Of a DNA stretch of 64,000 nt, positions 41,157 through 49,203 are shown one piece after another. The DNA is from DATARH01 sp036268075 (GTDB taxonomy: Bacteria; Pseudomonadota; Alphaproteobacteria; ATCC43930; CGMCC-115725): positions 1-64,000 of the forward strand of contig DATAUV010000077.1 of the NCBI GenBank assembly GCA_036268075.1. The letters are read 5' to 3'. A model generated the notes under the pieces. That model made no database searches. It was not told the DNA's origin and was given only the letters and a program-made list of their open reading frames with translations. Within the stretch, counting starts at the first letter, position 1. Every line of letters begins with the position of its first letter. The position numbers and the translations under genes are program-made.

Positions 41157-43070
41157 ATGAAGCCACCCTACGCCGAGACCTTTCGCCGGTCGCTCGATCA
41201 CCCCGAGGAATTCTGGGCCGAGGCGGCTGAGGCGATCGAGTGGGATCGGCGGTGGGACAAGGTGCTCGACGACAGCCGGCCGCCGTTTTACCGCTGGTTC
41301 GCCGGGGCGCGGCTCAATACGTGCTGGAACGCGCTCGACCGCCATGTCGCCGCCGGACGCGGCGAGCGGGACGCACTGATCTTCGACAGCCCGGTCACCG
41401 ACACGATCGCCCACTACACCTATCGCGAGATGCGGGATTGGACCGCGCGTTTCGCGGGCGCGCTGCGGGGGGTTGGCGTCGACAAGGGCGACCGGGTCCT
41501 CATTTACATGCCGATGGTGCCCGAGGCGGCGGTGGCGATGCTCGCCTGCGCCAGGATCGGCGCCATTCATTCGGTCGTGTTCGGCGGGTTCGCGGCGCAT
41601 GAGCTGGCGACGCGCATCGACGACGCCAAGCCCAAAATCATCGTCACCGCCTCGTGCGGCATCGAGACCAACCGCGTCATCCCGTACAAACCGCTGCTCG
41701 ACGCCGCGATCGACGAGGCGACATCGAAGCTCGTCGCCTGCGTCGTGCTGCAGCGGCCGGCGTGCGAGGCGTCGCTGGTCAAAGGCCGCGACCGCGACTG
41801 GCACGAACTGACCGAGGCGGCAAAGCCCGTGGATTGCGTGCCGGTGCTGGCGACCGACCCGCTCTACATCCTCTACACCTCGGGCACGACCGGCATCCCC
41901 AAGGGTGTCGTGCGCGACAATGGCGGGCACGCGGTCGCGCTGTCGTGGTCGATGAAATACGTCTATGGCGTCGCGCCCGACGAGGTGTGGTGGACGGCGT
42001 CTGATATCGGCTGGGTGGTCGGGCACTCCTATATCGTCTACGCGCCGCTGATCTATGGCTGCACGTCGGTCATGTACGAGGGAAAGCCGGTCGGCACGCC
42101 CGACGCCGGCGCGTTCTGGCGGGTGATCTCGCAGCACAATGTCGCGGCGTTTTTCACCGCGCCGACCGCGTTCCGCGCGATCAGACGCGACGACCCGGAC
42201 GGCGAGTTCATCAAGGCGACCGACCTCTCGCGCTTCCGCACCCTTTTCCTCGCCGGCGAGCGGGCCGACCCGCCGACCGTCGCCTGGGCCGAGGAGGTGC
42301 TGAAAAAGCCCGTCATCGACCATTGGTGGCAGACCGAGACCGGTTGGCCGATGGGCGCCAATTGCCAGGGCCTCCTGTCGCCGGGGATCAAGCACGGCTC
42401 GTGCAGCTTTCCGGTGCCGGGATCGGACGTGCGCGTGCTCGACCCCGAGCACGAGGGCTCGGCGGTCGAGGTCAAGCGCGGCGAGATCGGCGCGATCGCC
42501 CTCAAACTGCCGCTGCCGCCCGGCACGCTGCCGACGCTGTGGAACAACGACGAGCGCTATGTCTCGTCGTACCTGACCGCGTTTCCGGGCTATTACCAGA
42601 CCGGCGACGCCGGGTTTATCGACGAGGACGGCTACCTCTACGTGATGACCCGCACCGACGACATCATCAACGTCGCCGGGCACCGCCTGTCGACCGGCGG
42701 GATGGAGGAGGTGCTGGCCGCGCATCCCGATGTCGCCGAATGCGCGGTGATGGGCATCGCCGACCAGCTCAAGGGCCAGGTGCCGCTCGGCCTCATCGTG
42801 CTCAAGGCCGGGGTCAACCGGCCCGGCGGCGAGATCGAGCGCGAGGCGGTGGCGCTGGTGCGCGACCGTATCGGCCCGGTCGCGAGCTTCAAGGCGGCCC
42901 TCGTCGTCGACCGGCTGCCGAAGACCCGGTCCGGCAAGATCCTCCGCGGCACGATGCGGCGCATCGCCGACGGCGAGAGCTATACCGTGCCGGCCACGAT
43001 CGACGATCCGGTGATCCTCGACGAGATCACCGAGACCCTATCGAAAGCGGGATATCCTCAGCCGCACTGA
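41157..43070 (+). CDS. prpE: Propionyl-CoA (acetyl-CoA) synthetase
   Basis: The 637-residue enzyme has YAETFRRSLDHPEEFW, RLNTCWNALDRHV, LYTSGTTGIPKGVVRDNGGH, TASDIGWVVGHSYIVYAPL, DHWWQTETGWP, GYYQTGDAG and KTRSGKILRGTMRRIADG with the acetylatable Lys. The pattern is that of PrpE more than Acs (NGGH, GHSYIVYAPLI). It activates propionate, or other short acids, with ATP and CoA in the cytoplasm. It follows the AbiEii-like gene by 24 bases but is not related to it. Confidence 0.92.
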   Translation: MKPPYAETFRRSLDHPEEFWAEAAEAIEWDRRWDKVLDDSRPPFYRWFAGARLNTCWNALDRHVAAGRGERDALIFDSPVTDTIAHYTYREMRDWTARFAGALRGVGVDKGDRVLIYMPMVPEAAVAMLACARIGAIHSVVFGGFAAHELATRIDDAKPKIIVTASCGIETNRVIPYKPLLDAAIDEATSKLVACVVLQRPACEASLVKGRDRDWHELTEAAKPVDCVPVLATDPLYILYTSGTTGIPKGVVRDNGGHAVALSWSMKYVYGVAPDEVWWTASDIGWVVGHSYIVYAPLIYGCTSVMYEGKPVGTPDAGAFWRVISQHNVAAFFTAPTAFRAIRRDDPDGEFIKATDLSRFRTLFLAGERADPPTVAWAEEVLKKPVIDHWWQTETGWPMGANCQGLLSPGIKHGSCSFPVPGSDVRVLDPEHEGSAVEVKRGEIGAIALKLPLPPGTLPTLWNNDERYVSSYLTAFPGYYQTGDAGFIDEDGYLYVMTRTDDIINVAGHRLSTGGMEEVLAAHPDVAECAVMGIADQLKGQVPLGLIVLKAGVNRPGGEIEREAVALVRDRIGPVASFKAALVVDRLPKTRSGKILRGTMRRIADGESYTVPATIDDPVILDEITETLSKAGYPQPH

Positions 43071-43101
43071 CGAGTTCCGTCGCGTGGAGAGACGCGTCAG
43101 C

Positions 43102-43680
43102 CTAATTCTCGACGGTCTCGCCTTCCTCGTCGTAAACCGGCTCGGCGACCGGGCGAGGCTTTCCGCGCAGGCTGCGGGCGATCGCCTGGTCGAGGTCCTC
43201 GAGGCTGCACAGCCCGAGCCCGACCGGGTGGCGCGGCTTGATATTGGGGCTGTTCCAATGGGTGCGGTCGCGCACCGCGTTGATGGTGGGCTTGGTCGTG
43301 CCGATCAGCTTTGAGATCTGCGCGTCCGACAATTCGGGGTGGCTGCGCAGCAGGTACATGATCGCGTCCGGCTTGTCCTGACGCTTGGCGATCGGGGTGT
43401 AGCGCGGCCCCCTGTGCTTGACGAATTGCTGCGGGATCGCCTGCGCCGACAGTTGCAGCCGCGCGTCGGGGTCGCCGGCGCAGCGCACCAGCTCCTCGGC
43501 CGTCGTCTGGCCGTTGGCGACGGGGTCGAGCCCCTGCATCTGGTTGGCGACCTCGCCATCGGCGATGGCCTGCACCTCGAGCGCGTGGAGTCCGCAAAAA
43601 TCGGCGATCTGGTCGAAAGTGAGCGCGGTGTTCTCGACCAGCCAGACGGCGGTCGCCTTGGGCATCAATGGAGTGGGCAT
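43102..43680 (-). CDS. trcR: Cell-cycle transcriptional regulator TrcR (DUF1013)
   Basis: The 192-residue protein is the alphaproteobacteria-specific DUF1013/TrcR family: MPKATAVWLVENTALTFDQIADFCGLHALEVQAIADGE near the start is recognisable as FDQIADFCGLH plus IADGEV, then PRYTPIAKRQDKPDAIMYLL, DAQISKLIGTTKPTINAVR (a helix-turn-helix) and HWNSPNIKPRHPVGLGLC. In Caulobacter TrcR binds promoters of nucleoid and cell-cycle genes. ATG 43680 is used. A perfect palindrome lies 48 bases upstream. Confidence 0.93.
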   Translation of the reverse strand: MPTPLMPKATAVWLVENTALTFDQIADFCGLHALEVQAIADGEVANQMQGLDPVANGQTTAEELVRCAGDPDARLQLSAQAIPQQFVKHRGPRYTPIAKRQDKPDAIMYLLRSHPELSDAQISKLIGTTKPTINAVRDRTHWNSPNIKPRHPVGLGLCSLEDLDQAIARSLRGKPRPVAEPVYDEEGETVEN

Positions 43681-43727
43681 AATGTTGCTTCCCAATCGAG
43701 CGGCGCGTCAGTTCGCGCCGCTGCACG

Positions 43728-43753
43728 CATTATATCATCCCCTCGATATAATG
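43728..43753. promoter_or_regulatory. Palindrome between trcR and the DUF1192 gene
   Basis: Perfect nine-base arms CATTATATC and GATATAATG flank ATCCCCTC. It lies in the 115-base divergent region, 48 bases from trcR and 43 bases from the DUF1192 start. GATATAAT on the plus strand could also be a -10 element. It may be a site for TrcR itself or another cell-cycle factor; it does not match the CtrA consensus. Confidence 0.4.
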
Positions 43754-43795
43754 GCGGGTGGCCCCGGTGGGAAGCGGCGTGAGAGGAGGCGAGGG

Positions 43796-43978
43796 ATGGA
43801 CGAAGAGGATTTGTTGCCGCAGCGGCAAAAGCCGAAGCCCCGCGACCTCACCCTGATGGGCGTCGCCGAGCTCGAGCATTACATCTCCGAGATGCGGGAA
43901 GAGATCGCTCGCGTGGAGGCCGAGATCGTCGAAAAGAAGAAGCATCGCGGCGGGGCGGAGGCGTTGTTTCGGCGATGA
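43796..43978 (+). CDS. DUF1192 family protein
   Basis: The 60-residue protein has the DUF1192 core: LLPQRQKPKPRDLTLMGVAELEHYISEMREEIARVEAEI, seen as KPRDLTLMGVAELEHYI and EEIARVEAEIVEKKKHR, ending AEALFRR. It is a short helical protein restricted mostly to alphaproteobacteria; the function is unknown. Start ATG 43796 has GAGAGGAGG upstream. It is divergent from trcR. Confidence 0.9.
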   Translation: MDEEDLLPQRQKPKPRDLTLMGVAELEHYISEMREEIARVEAEIVEKKKHRGGAEALFRR

Positions 43979-43984
43979 GCGGTA

Positions 43985-44000
43985 TGATATCATGATATCA
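43985..44000. promoter_or_regulatory. 16-bp perfect palindrome, likely FitA operator
   Basis: TGATATCATGATATCA is its own reverse complement and also two tandem TGATATCA halves, each palindromic. It ends 28 bases before the fitA start and begins seven bases after the DUF1192 stop. Ribbon-helix-helix antitoxins such as FitA bind inverted repeats in their own promoter. Confidence 0.6.
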
Positions 44001-44028
44001 GGACATGTCATATTTTGAGGAAAGCCGC

Positions 44029-44277
44029 ATGGCGCAGCTCCTAGTGCGTAATTTGGAGGACGATGTGAAGGTCCGGCTGGCGGATCGCGCACGCAAGCAC
44101 GGGATGAGTCTTGAGGAGTGGGTGCGCGACATCCTGCGCGATGCAGCGGTCGATCGTCGCCCCTCAGGCGGGCTGGGCAGCGAAATCGCGGCGAGGTTCC
44201 GCGGTCACGGCTTTAAAAAGGGCGAAATTCAGGAGCTGCGAGGCTTTACGATCAAGCCGGCTGATTTCGGCGAATGA
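44029..44277 (+). CDS. fitA: FitA-like ribbon-helix-helix antitoxin
   Basis: The 82-residue protein begins MAQLLVRNLEDDVKVRLADRARKHGMSLEEWVRDIL, visible as QLLVRNLEDDVK (beta strand for DNA contact) plus helices. The C-terminal half wraps the toxin. ATG 44029 is the family-like start. The stop overlaps the toxin ATG by four bases. It should neutralise the PIN toxin and repress the operon at the palindrome upstream. Confidence 0.88.
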   Translation: MAQLLVRNLEDDVKVRLADRARKHGMSLEEWVRDILRDAAVDRRPSGGLGSEIAARFRGHGFKKGEIQELRGFTIKPADFGE

Positions 44278-44693
44278 TCGTTCTCGATACCGACGTGCTG
44301 TCGGAGGCGATGCGCGCCGATCCGTCGCCTGAATTCGCGGCGTGGTTTGACCGGCAGCCGCGCCTGGCGGTTTGGACGACGGCAGTGTCCCTGCTCGAAA
44401 TTCGGTTCGGGATCGAGCGGCTGCCTGCTGGCCGTCGGCGCAGCGCCTTGACCATGTCGCTTGAGCAGGTGCTTGTCCTCGACATCGAAGGTCGCGTTCT
44501 GCCATTCGATGCCGATGCGGCCACCGAAACGGCGGTCTTGATGGCAGAACGTCAGCGCGCCGGACGGTCGGGCGACCTCCGCGACTCAATGATCGCCGGG
44601 ATCGCGGTCGCGCATCGCGCCACCGTCGCGACACGCAACACCCGCCACTTCGCCGATCTGCCCGTACCGGTCGTCGACCCCTGGGCCGCCTGA
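44274..44693 (+). CDS. fitB: FitB/VapC-family PIN-domain toxin
   Basis: The 139-residue PIN domain has the acidic site D5 (MIVLDTDVLSE), E42 (SLLEIRFGI) and D104 (DLRDSMIAGIA), with TRNTRHF near the end. Such toxins cleave RNA, often tRNA or rRNA, with Mg2+. Pairing with FitA supports the FitB assignment. It ends four bases before the stop of the convergent epimerase gene. Confidence 0.9.
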   Translation: MIVLDTDVLSEAMRADPSPEFAAWFDRQPRLAVWTTAVSLLEIRFGIERLPAGRRRSALTMSLEQVLVLDIEGRVLPFDADAATETAVLMAERQRAGRSGDLRDSMIAGIAVAHRATVATRNTRHFADLPVPVVDPWAA

Positions 44694-44696
44694 AGC

Positions 44697-45638
44697 CTAC
44701 CGATCGGTAAGCGGCGGCAGGCCCTGTTCCTGGCGCACCTCGTTGATGATCTGGAGCACGCGCTCGCGGTAGGGGCGGAACTGGATGCCGAATTCCGAGA
44801 CGACGCGGCTGTTGTCGATCATGAAGTTGCCCGAGAGCTGCCGCCCGCCGGTCTCGTGATCGAAGGTGATCTGCGCGTCGGGGATGAATTCGCGGACGAT
44901 GTCGGCGATGTCGCCGAGGCTGATGGTCTGGCCGCCGGTGTTGTAGACCGCGTGCTCGGGCTTATCCTTCATCGTGACGCGGGCGAAGATCTCGGCGATC
45001 TCGTCGACATGGACGGGGGAGCGCATCGAATCCCTGTACGGCATGTTGACCGGCTGGCCGCGCGCCGGGCGGGTGACGATAAAGACGTGGTCGACCGAGC
45101 CGAAGATCTTGTCCGGGCCGGTGACGTTGGCCGGGCGGATCGTCGTGATCTCCATCCCATGCTTCTCGCGGTAATCCTGCGCCTGCCACTCGTTGAAGAT
45201 TTTGTGCGAGGCGTACTGTACGTGGCCGTAGCGGTAATCGGTCTCGTCGACCAGCCGCTCGCCGTAATTCTTCTGCTCGCCCGAGACCGCGACCGAGCTC
45301 GCGTAGATCACCCGGTTGCACCCGGCGAGCCGCGAGGCCTCGAACACGTTGTCCATGCCGAGCACGTTGAGCTTGAACGCGACGCGCGGCGGCAAGTCGC
45401 TGCCGATATAGTAGGCGAGGTTGACGACCCGGTCGGGCTTCGCCTCGGTGATCCGCGCCATGACGTCGTCGAACTGGCTGACATCGCCGCGCACCACCCG
45501 CACCTGCTTGCCGAGCGCCGAGTAGTCGGCAGTCTGCGGGGCGATGTCCATGACGACGATCTCCTCGCCGCGCTGGGCCAGAAGCGGGATCAGGCGCCGG
45601 CCGATAAAGCCGGTGCCGCCGGCGACGAAGGTGGTCAT
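44697..45638 (-). CDS. NAD-dependent epimerase/dehydratase (extended SDR)
   Basis: The 313-residue protein has TFVAGGTGFIGRRLIPLLAQRG (NAD-binding GxxGxxG), VVNLAYYIG, YASSVAVSGEQ, the catalytic YASHK (YxxxK), and IRPANVTGPD. Extended SDRs of this kind act on nucleotide sugars or other alcohols. No sugar pathway genes are adjacent, so the substrate is unknown. It lies 31 bases after the PIN toxin gene at 45670 in the same direction. Confidence 0.88.
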   Translation of the reverse strand: MTTFVAGGTGFIGRRLIPLLAQRGEEIVVMDIAPQTADYSALGKQVRVVRGDVSQFDDVMARITEAKPDRVVNLAYYIGSDLPPRVAFKLNVLGMDNVFEASRLAGCNRVIYASSVAVSGEQKNYGERLVDETDYRYGHVQYASHKIFNEWQAQDYREKHGMEITTIRPANVTGPDKIFGSVDHVFIVTRPARGQPVNMPYRDSMRSPVHVDEIAEIFARVTMKDKPEHAVYNTGGQTISLGDIADIVREFIPDAQITFDHETGGRQLSGNFMIDNSRVVSEFGIQFRPYRERVLQIINEVRQEQGLPPLTDR

Positions 45639-45669
45639 GGGGCTTCCTCCCGAATGGACTTGAGGGAGG

Positions 45670-46065
45670 TTAGGCTTCCCAGTCTTCGATCCGCAAGCCC
45701 GATACGCGCGAGAATTCGCGGGTGTTGTGGGTGACGAGGATCAGGTCGCGGGCCAGGGCCTGGCCGGCGATGAGGACATCGTAAGGGCCGATCGGCGTCC
45801 CCCGTGCGGCAAGCTCGGCGCGGACGACGCCTGCTCGGCGGGCATCGTCGCCGCCAAAATCCAGCATCGGAAACACCATCGCGTCGAACACCGCAACGTT
45901 TAAGGCGGCTCTCCGGCTTTTGAAGGCTCCGTAATAGATTTCGTGGGCGACGATGGACGAGATGCCGATGTCGTCCGAGCGCTCGTGGCGTACGCGCCGC
46001 GCGATCTGTGAAGTCGGATAATTGACTAACGTGATGACCGCATTCGAATCGAGCAGGAACCGCAT
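45670..46065 (-). CDS. vapC: VapC-family PIN-domain toxin
   Basis: The 131-residue PIN domain has D6 (FLLDSNAV), E42 (VAHEIYYGA) and D96 (GPYDVLIAGQA), then LVTHNTREF. It is a Mg2+-dependent RNase toxin. The ATG overlaps the vapB stop by one base (TGATG), so it is translated with its antitoxin. The C-terminus RVSGLRIEDW is typical of VapC. Confidence 0.92.
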   Translation of the reverse strand: MRFLLDSNAVITLVNYPTSQIARRVRHERSDDIGISSIVAHEIYYGAFKSRRAALNVAVFDAMVFPMLDFGGDDARRAGVVRAELAARGTPIGPYDVLIAGQALARDLILVTHNTREFSRVSGLRIEDWEA

Positions 46066-46310
46066 CAGCGGAACAGTTTGTCGAGTTCCGGGCGCTCCTG
46101 CTGAGGGACGGGCTCATTAACGGCTGCGATCATGTCGTCGTCAAATTTGCCGGGAAGGTTATCCAGCCACGCCCATTCGTCTGCGACCGGTTCGAGGATC
46201 ACCGTGTTGCCCTGTTTTCGGATGCGGACTTCCTTGCCCTGGAAGCGGAATTCCTTAGGCAGACGTACTGCCTGAGAGCGGCCGGACCAGAACAGTTTTG
46301 CGGTTGCCAT
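46065..46310 (-). CDS. vapB: VapB-type AbrB-fold antitoxin
   Basis: The 81-residue protein begins MATAKLFWSGRSQAVRLPKEFRF, with the SpoVT-AbrB swapped-hairpin pattern SGRSQAVRLPKEF and VRIRKQGNTVILEP. The acidic C-terminus (FDDDMIAAVNEP) binds the toxin. ATG 46310 is chosen because GAGG lies just upstream; the frame extends to 46403 without homology. It represses its own operon. Confidence 0.9.
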   Translation of the reverse strand: MATAKLFWSGRSQAVRLPKEFRFQGKEVRIRKQGNTVILEPVADEWAWLDNLPGKFDDDMIAAVNEPVPQQERPELDKLFR

Positions 46311-46323
46311 CGTGTACCTCCAT

Positions 46324-46346
46324 GCTAGATACCGATGATATATAGC
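46324..46346. promoter_or_regulatory. Inverted repeat upstream of vapB, likely operator
   Basis: GCTAGATA and TATATAGC form arms with one mismatch around seven bases. It lies 13 bases upstream of the vapB start, the usual place for a VapB/VapBC binding site overlapping the promoter. Confidence 0.45.
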
Positions 46347-46424
46347 AGAGTAATCCGAGCCCGCAACCGCTGGCTGCCGCTCAGGCCCGCGCGATCTCCG
46401 CATCGTAATTCTTTTGGCGATTCC

Positions 46425-48113
46425 TCAATGCTTCGCGGCGGCGGCGCTCTTTGGGTTGAGGCTCTGGATATGCCCGCTTTCGGTGCCGGCGGTGGGGTCG
46501 ATGACCGCGTTGATGAGGGCGGGCTTGCCGGAGGCGAGGGCTTCGGTGAGGGCCGCCGTCAGGCTCGGCGTGTCGGTGCAGTGGTAGCCTTTGCCGCCGA
46601 ACGCCTCGATGATCTTTTCGTAGCGCGCGTCGCGCAGGAGCCCCGTCGGTGTATAGGCTGTGCCGGCCGGGTCGCCGCGATAGACGCCGTTATTGTTGAA
46701 GATGATCGTCGTCACCGGCAGGTCGTAGCGGCAGATGGTCTCGATCTCCATCCCGCTGAAGCCGAAGGCGCTGTCGCCCTCGATCGCGACGACCGGCTTG
46801 CCCGTCGTCGCGGCGGCGCCGACCGCATAGCCCATGCCGATCCCCATCACCCCCCAGGTGCCGCTGTCGAGGCGGTGGCGGGGTTTGTCCATGTCGATGA
46901 TGTTGCGGCCGAAATCGAGCGTGTTGGCGCCCTCGTTGACGATATAGACGTCGGGCTGGGTCGCGAGCGCGTTGCGCACCGCGCGCAGGGCCGACGAGAA
47001 ATTCATCGGGCTCGGGTCGGCGTTGAGCCGGGCGGCCATGCGCTCGACGTTCTGCTGCTTGCGCTTGCCGATCTCCTCGATCCACGCCGCCGACGGCTTG
47101 ACCTGGCCCTTGAGGCCGGCGTTGAGCGCGGCGAACACCGATTTGATGTCGCCGACGACCGGTGCGGCGATGGCGCGGTTGCTGTCCATCTCGGTCGCCG
47201 CGATGTCGATCTGCACGAATTTGGTGTTCGGCGACCACAGCGGCGCCCGGCCGTGGCTCAGGAGCCAGTTGAGCCGCGCCCCGGCCAGCACCACCACATC
47301 GGCCTGGCCGATCGCGAACGAGCGGGCGGCGGCGGCGGATTGCGGGTGGTCGTCGGGCAGGAGGCCCTTGGCCATCGACATCGGCAGGAACGGGATGCCG
47401 GTGGTTTCGAGGAACGCGCGGATTTCCCGGTCGGCGCGGGCATAGGCGGCGCCCTTGCCGAGGATCACCAACGGCTTTTGCGCCGAGGCCAAAAGGTCGA
47501 GAGCGCGGGCGACCGAGTCCGGCGCGGGCGGCGAGGCGGGGCAGGGGTCGACCACCTTGACCAACGACTTGCGGCCCGCCTCGGCGTCGATCGCTGAGCC
47601 GAGCACCTCGGCGGTGAGGTCGAGATAGACGCCGCCGGGACGTCCCGAGACGGCGGCGCGGATCGCGCGGGCGAGGCCGATGCCGATATCCTGCGGGCGA
47701 TTGACGCGGTAGGCGGCCTTGCAATGCGGCCGGGCGACGGCGAGCTGATCCATCTCCTCGTAGTCGCCCTGCTCGAGATCGACGGTCGAGCGGTCGCTCG
47801 ACCCGCTGATGAGGATCATCGGAAAGCAGTTGACCGTCGCGTTGGCGAGCCCGACCACGCCGTTGAGAAAGCCCGGCGCCGAGACGGTCATGCAGATGCC
47901 GGGCTTCGCGGTCAGATATCCGGCGATCGCCGCCGCGTTCGCGGCCGACTGCTCGTGCCGAAAGCCGAGGTAGCGGATGCCCTCGTTCTGCGCGAGCCGC
48001 AAGAGATCGGTGATCGGGATGCCGGCCACGCCATAGATCGTGTCGACCCCGTTCAGCTTGAGCGCCTCCACGACAAGGTGAAAGCCGTCGGTCATTTCCG
48101 CTGCGTCGCTCAT
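46425..48113 (-). CDS. oxc: Oxalyl-CoA decarboxylase
   Basis: The 562-residue thiamine-diphosphate enzyme has IYGVAGIPITDLLRLAQ, the activating E54 in GFRHEQSAANAAAIAGY, PGFLNGVVGLANATVNCFPM, the ADP-binding middle domain, GTWGVMGIGMGYAVGAA, and the ThDP motif GDSAFGFSGMEIETI with NNNGVYRGD. The VAGIPITD and NNNGVYRGD motifs point to Oxc rather than acetolactate synthase. It converts oxalyl-CoA to formyl-CoA and CO2. The formyl-CoA transferase that recycles CoA is encoded 10 kb away at 57852. Confidence 0.93.
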   Translation of the reverse strand: MSDAAEMTDGFHLVVEALKLNGVDTIYGVAGIPITDLLRLAQNEGIRYLGFRHEQSAANAAAIAGYLTAKPGICMTVSAPGFLNGVVGLANATVNCFPMILISGSSDRSTVDLEQGDYEEMDQLAVARPHCKAAYRVNRPQDIGIGLARAIRAAVSGRPGGVYLDLTAEVLGSAIDAEAGRKSLVKVVDPCPASPPAPDSVARALDLLASAQKPLVILGKGAAYARADREIRAFLETTGIPFLPMSMAKGLLPDDHPQSAAAARSFAIGQADVVVLAGARLNWLLSHGRAPLWSPNTKFVQIDIAATEMDSNRAIAAPVVGDIKSVFAALNAGLKGQVKPSAAWIEEIGKRKQQNVERMAARLNADPSPMNFSSALRAVRNALATQPDVYIVNEGANTLDFGRNIIDMDKPRHRLDSGTWGVMGIGMGYAVGAAATTGKPVVAIEGDSAFGFSGMEIETICRYDLPVTTIIFNNNGVYRGDPAGTAYTPTGLLRDARYEKIIEAFGGKGYHCTDTPSLTAALTEALASGKPALINAVIDPTAGTESGHIQSLNPKSAAAAKH

Positions 48114-48503
48114 ATCGGTCCCCGTCTCCTAGGTCGGGGAGGGTCTAGCGAGGGTTTGCCCCAGCCGTCAACCAAAGTCGCGCCCCGGTCAGCGCCAGCA
48201 CCCGCGCCGCCAGCCGACCTTTCCGCATTGAGCCGGATGGTCTCCAAACAGGCGACGCCCGAACATCACGATGTTCGGCACGTGCTACCATCATCGATCG
48301 GATGAACTTTCGGCCGGTCAGGGCCGAACCGCGAGACCACTGATCGTCGCTCACCGAACGCGTCTCGCGGGAAAATAAAAGATGGCGCCGAAACCGCCGG
48401 CGTGGCGTTATTGCCTTGGTGGCTGGCATTGGGTGTCGCGACTACCGGAGTGGAGGGGCGGCGGCGCTGCGTGAGACGCGTTGCCGTCGGGTGCGAGGAA
48501 AAT
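48114..48503. other. Intergenic region between oxc and the MEDS gene
   Basis: This 390-base stretch lies between divergent genes. Short open frames in it show no recognisable protein. It contains a perfect palindrome at 48259, AT-richer sequence near 48370-48385 (AAAATAAAAGATGG) that could be promoter DNA, and GCGAGGAAAAT as ribosome site of the MEDS gene. No terminator is needed as both genes point outward. Confidence 0.5.
48259..48278. promoter_or_regulatory. 20-bp perfect inverted repeat upstream of oxc
   Basis: CCGAACATC and GATGTTCGG (nine-base arms) flank AC. It lies 146 bases from the oxc start and 225 bases from the MEDS gene start. It may be an operator for either. The spacing (GAAC-N8-GTTC) does not fit the LexA boxes I know. 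Confidence 0.45.
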
Positions 48504-49070
48504 ATGGGGCAGTCGGATGTAAACGCCTTTTGGGCGGAACTGAGTGCTTGCGAACACTTCGTCCAGATCTACGAAAACGACAACGAATTCCTGAACACGC
48601 TGTCTGAGTTCATCTTCGGCGGGCTCGACGCCGGCGATGCGGCGGTGGTGATCACGACCCCGGGGCATCGCGCGGGGCTTCAGCAACGGCTGGCCGCGAG
48701 GGGCATCGACGTCGCCGCCGCGCGCCTCGACGACCGCTATATCGAACTCGACGCGGAAGAGACGCTGGCCCGGTTCATGGTCAACGGCTGGCCGGACGAC
48801 GAGCTTTTCGAGTCGGTGATCCAAGGAATATTGCGGCAGGCGCGCGGCCTCAAGCGCCGCAAGGTGCTGGCGTTCGGCGAGATGGTCGCCCTGCTGTGGG
48901 CCAACGGCCATTCGGGCGCGACGGTGCGGCTCGAATTCCTGTGGCAGCGCCTCTGTGAGAAAAAGCTGTTCCAGCTATTCTGCGCCTACCCGAAGATCGG
49001 CTTCACCGAAGACCCCGCGGAATCGATCGCCCGGGTCTGCCAGATGCACTCGAAGGTGCTGAGCGCGTAG
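48504..49070 (+). CDS. MEDS-domain sensory protein
   Basis: The 188-residue protein matches MEDS (methanogen/methylotroph DcmR sensory) domains: EHFVQIYENDNEFLNTLSEFI, GDAAVVITTPGHRAGLQQRL, YIELDAEETLARFMVNGWPD, VLAFGEMVALLWANGH and FCAYPKIGF. These domains sense small compounds and often precede kinases or DNA-binding domains, but here the domain stands alone. ATG 48504 with GAGGAAAAT upstream is the start. The ligand is unknown; it is divergent from oxc, a C1/C2 pathway gene. Confidence 0.85.
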   Translation: MGQSDVNAFWAELSACEHFVQIYENDNEFLNTLSEFIFGGLDAGDAAVVITTPGHRAGLQQRLAARGIDVAAARLDDRYIELDAEETLARFMVNGWPDDELFESVIQGILRQARGLKRRKVLAFGEMVALLWANGHSGATVRLEFLWQRLCEKKLFQLFCAYPKIGFTEDPAESIARVCQMHSKVLSA

Positions 49071-49203
49071 TCTGCGGACAATTTTCCTGCGGTCGTGCAA
49101 GTAACACGCACTACCCCATGCCGCTCCATTGCTAGGGAATGCGCACCTAGCTTGACGTGACGCGCAAAAGGCTTCCAGCCTTCGCCCCCGGGGGAGGGTG
49201 AGG

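Noticed and set aside
40062..42725. 887-residue minus-strand open frame
   Set aside because: It covers the AbiEii-like gene and prpE in antisense and has no recognisable domain.
46425..48113. Acetolactate synthase or benzaldehyde-lyase type enzyme
   Set aside because: VAGIPITD, NNNGVYRGD and the presence of frc nearby favour oxalyl-CoA decarboxylase.
48259..48278. LexA binding site
   Set aside because: GAAC-N8-GTTC spacing fits neither the alphaproteobacterial GTTC-N7-GTTC box nor the CGAAC-N4-GTTCG box.
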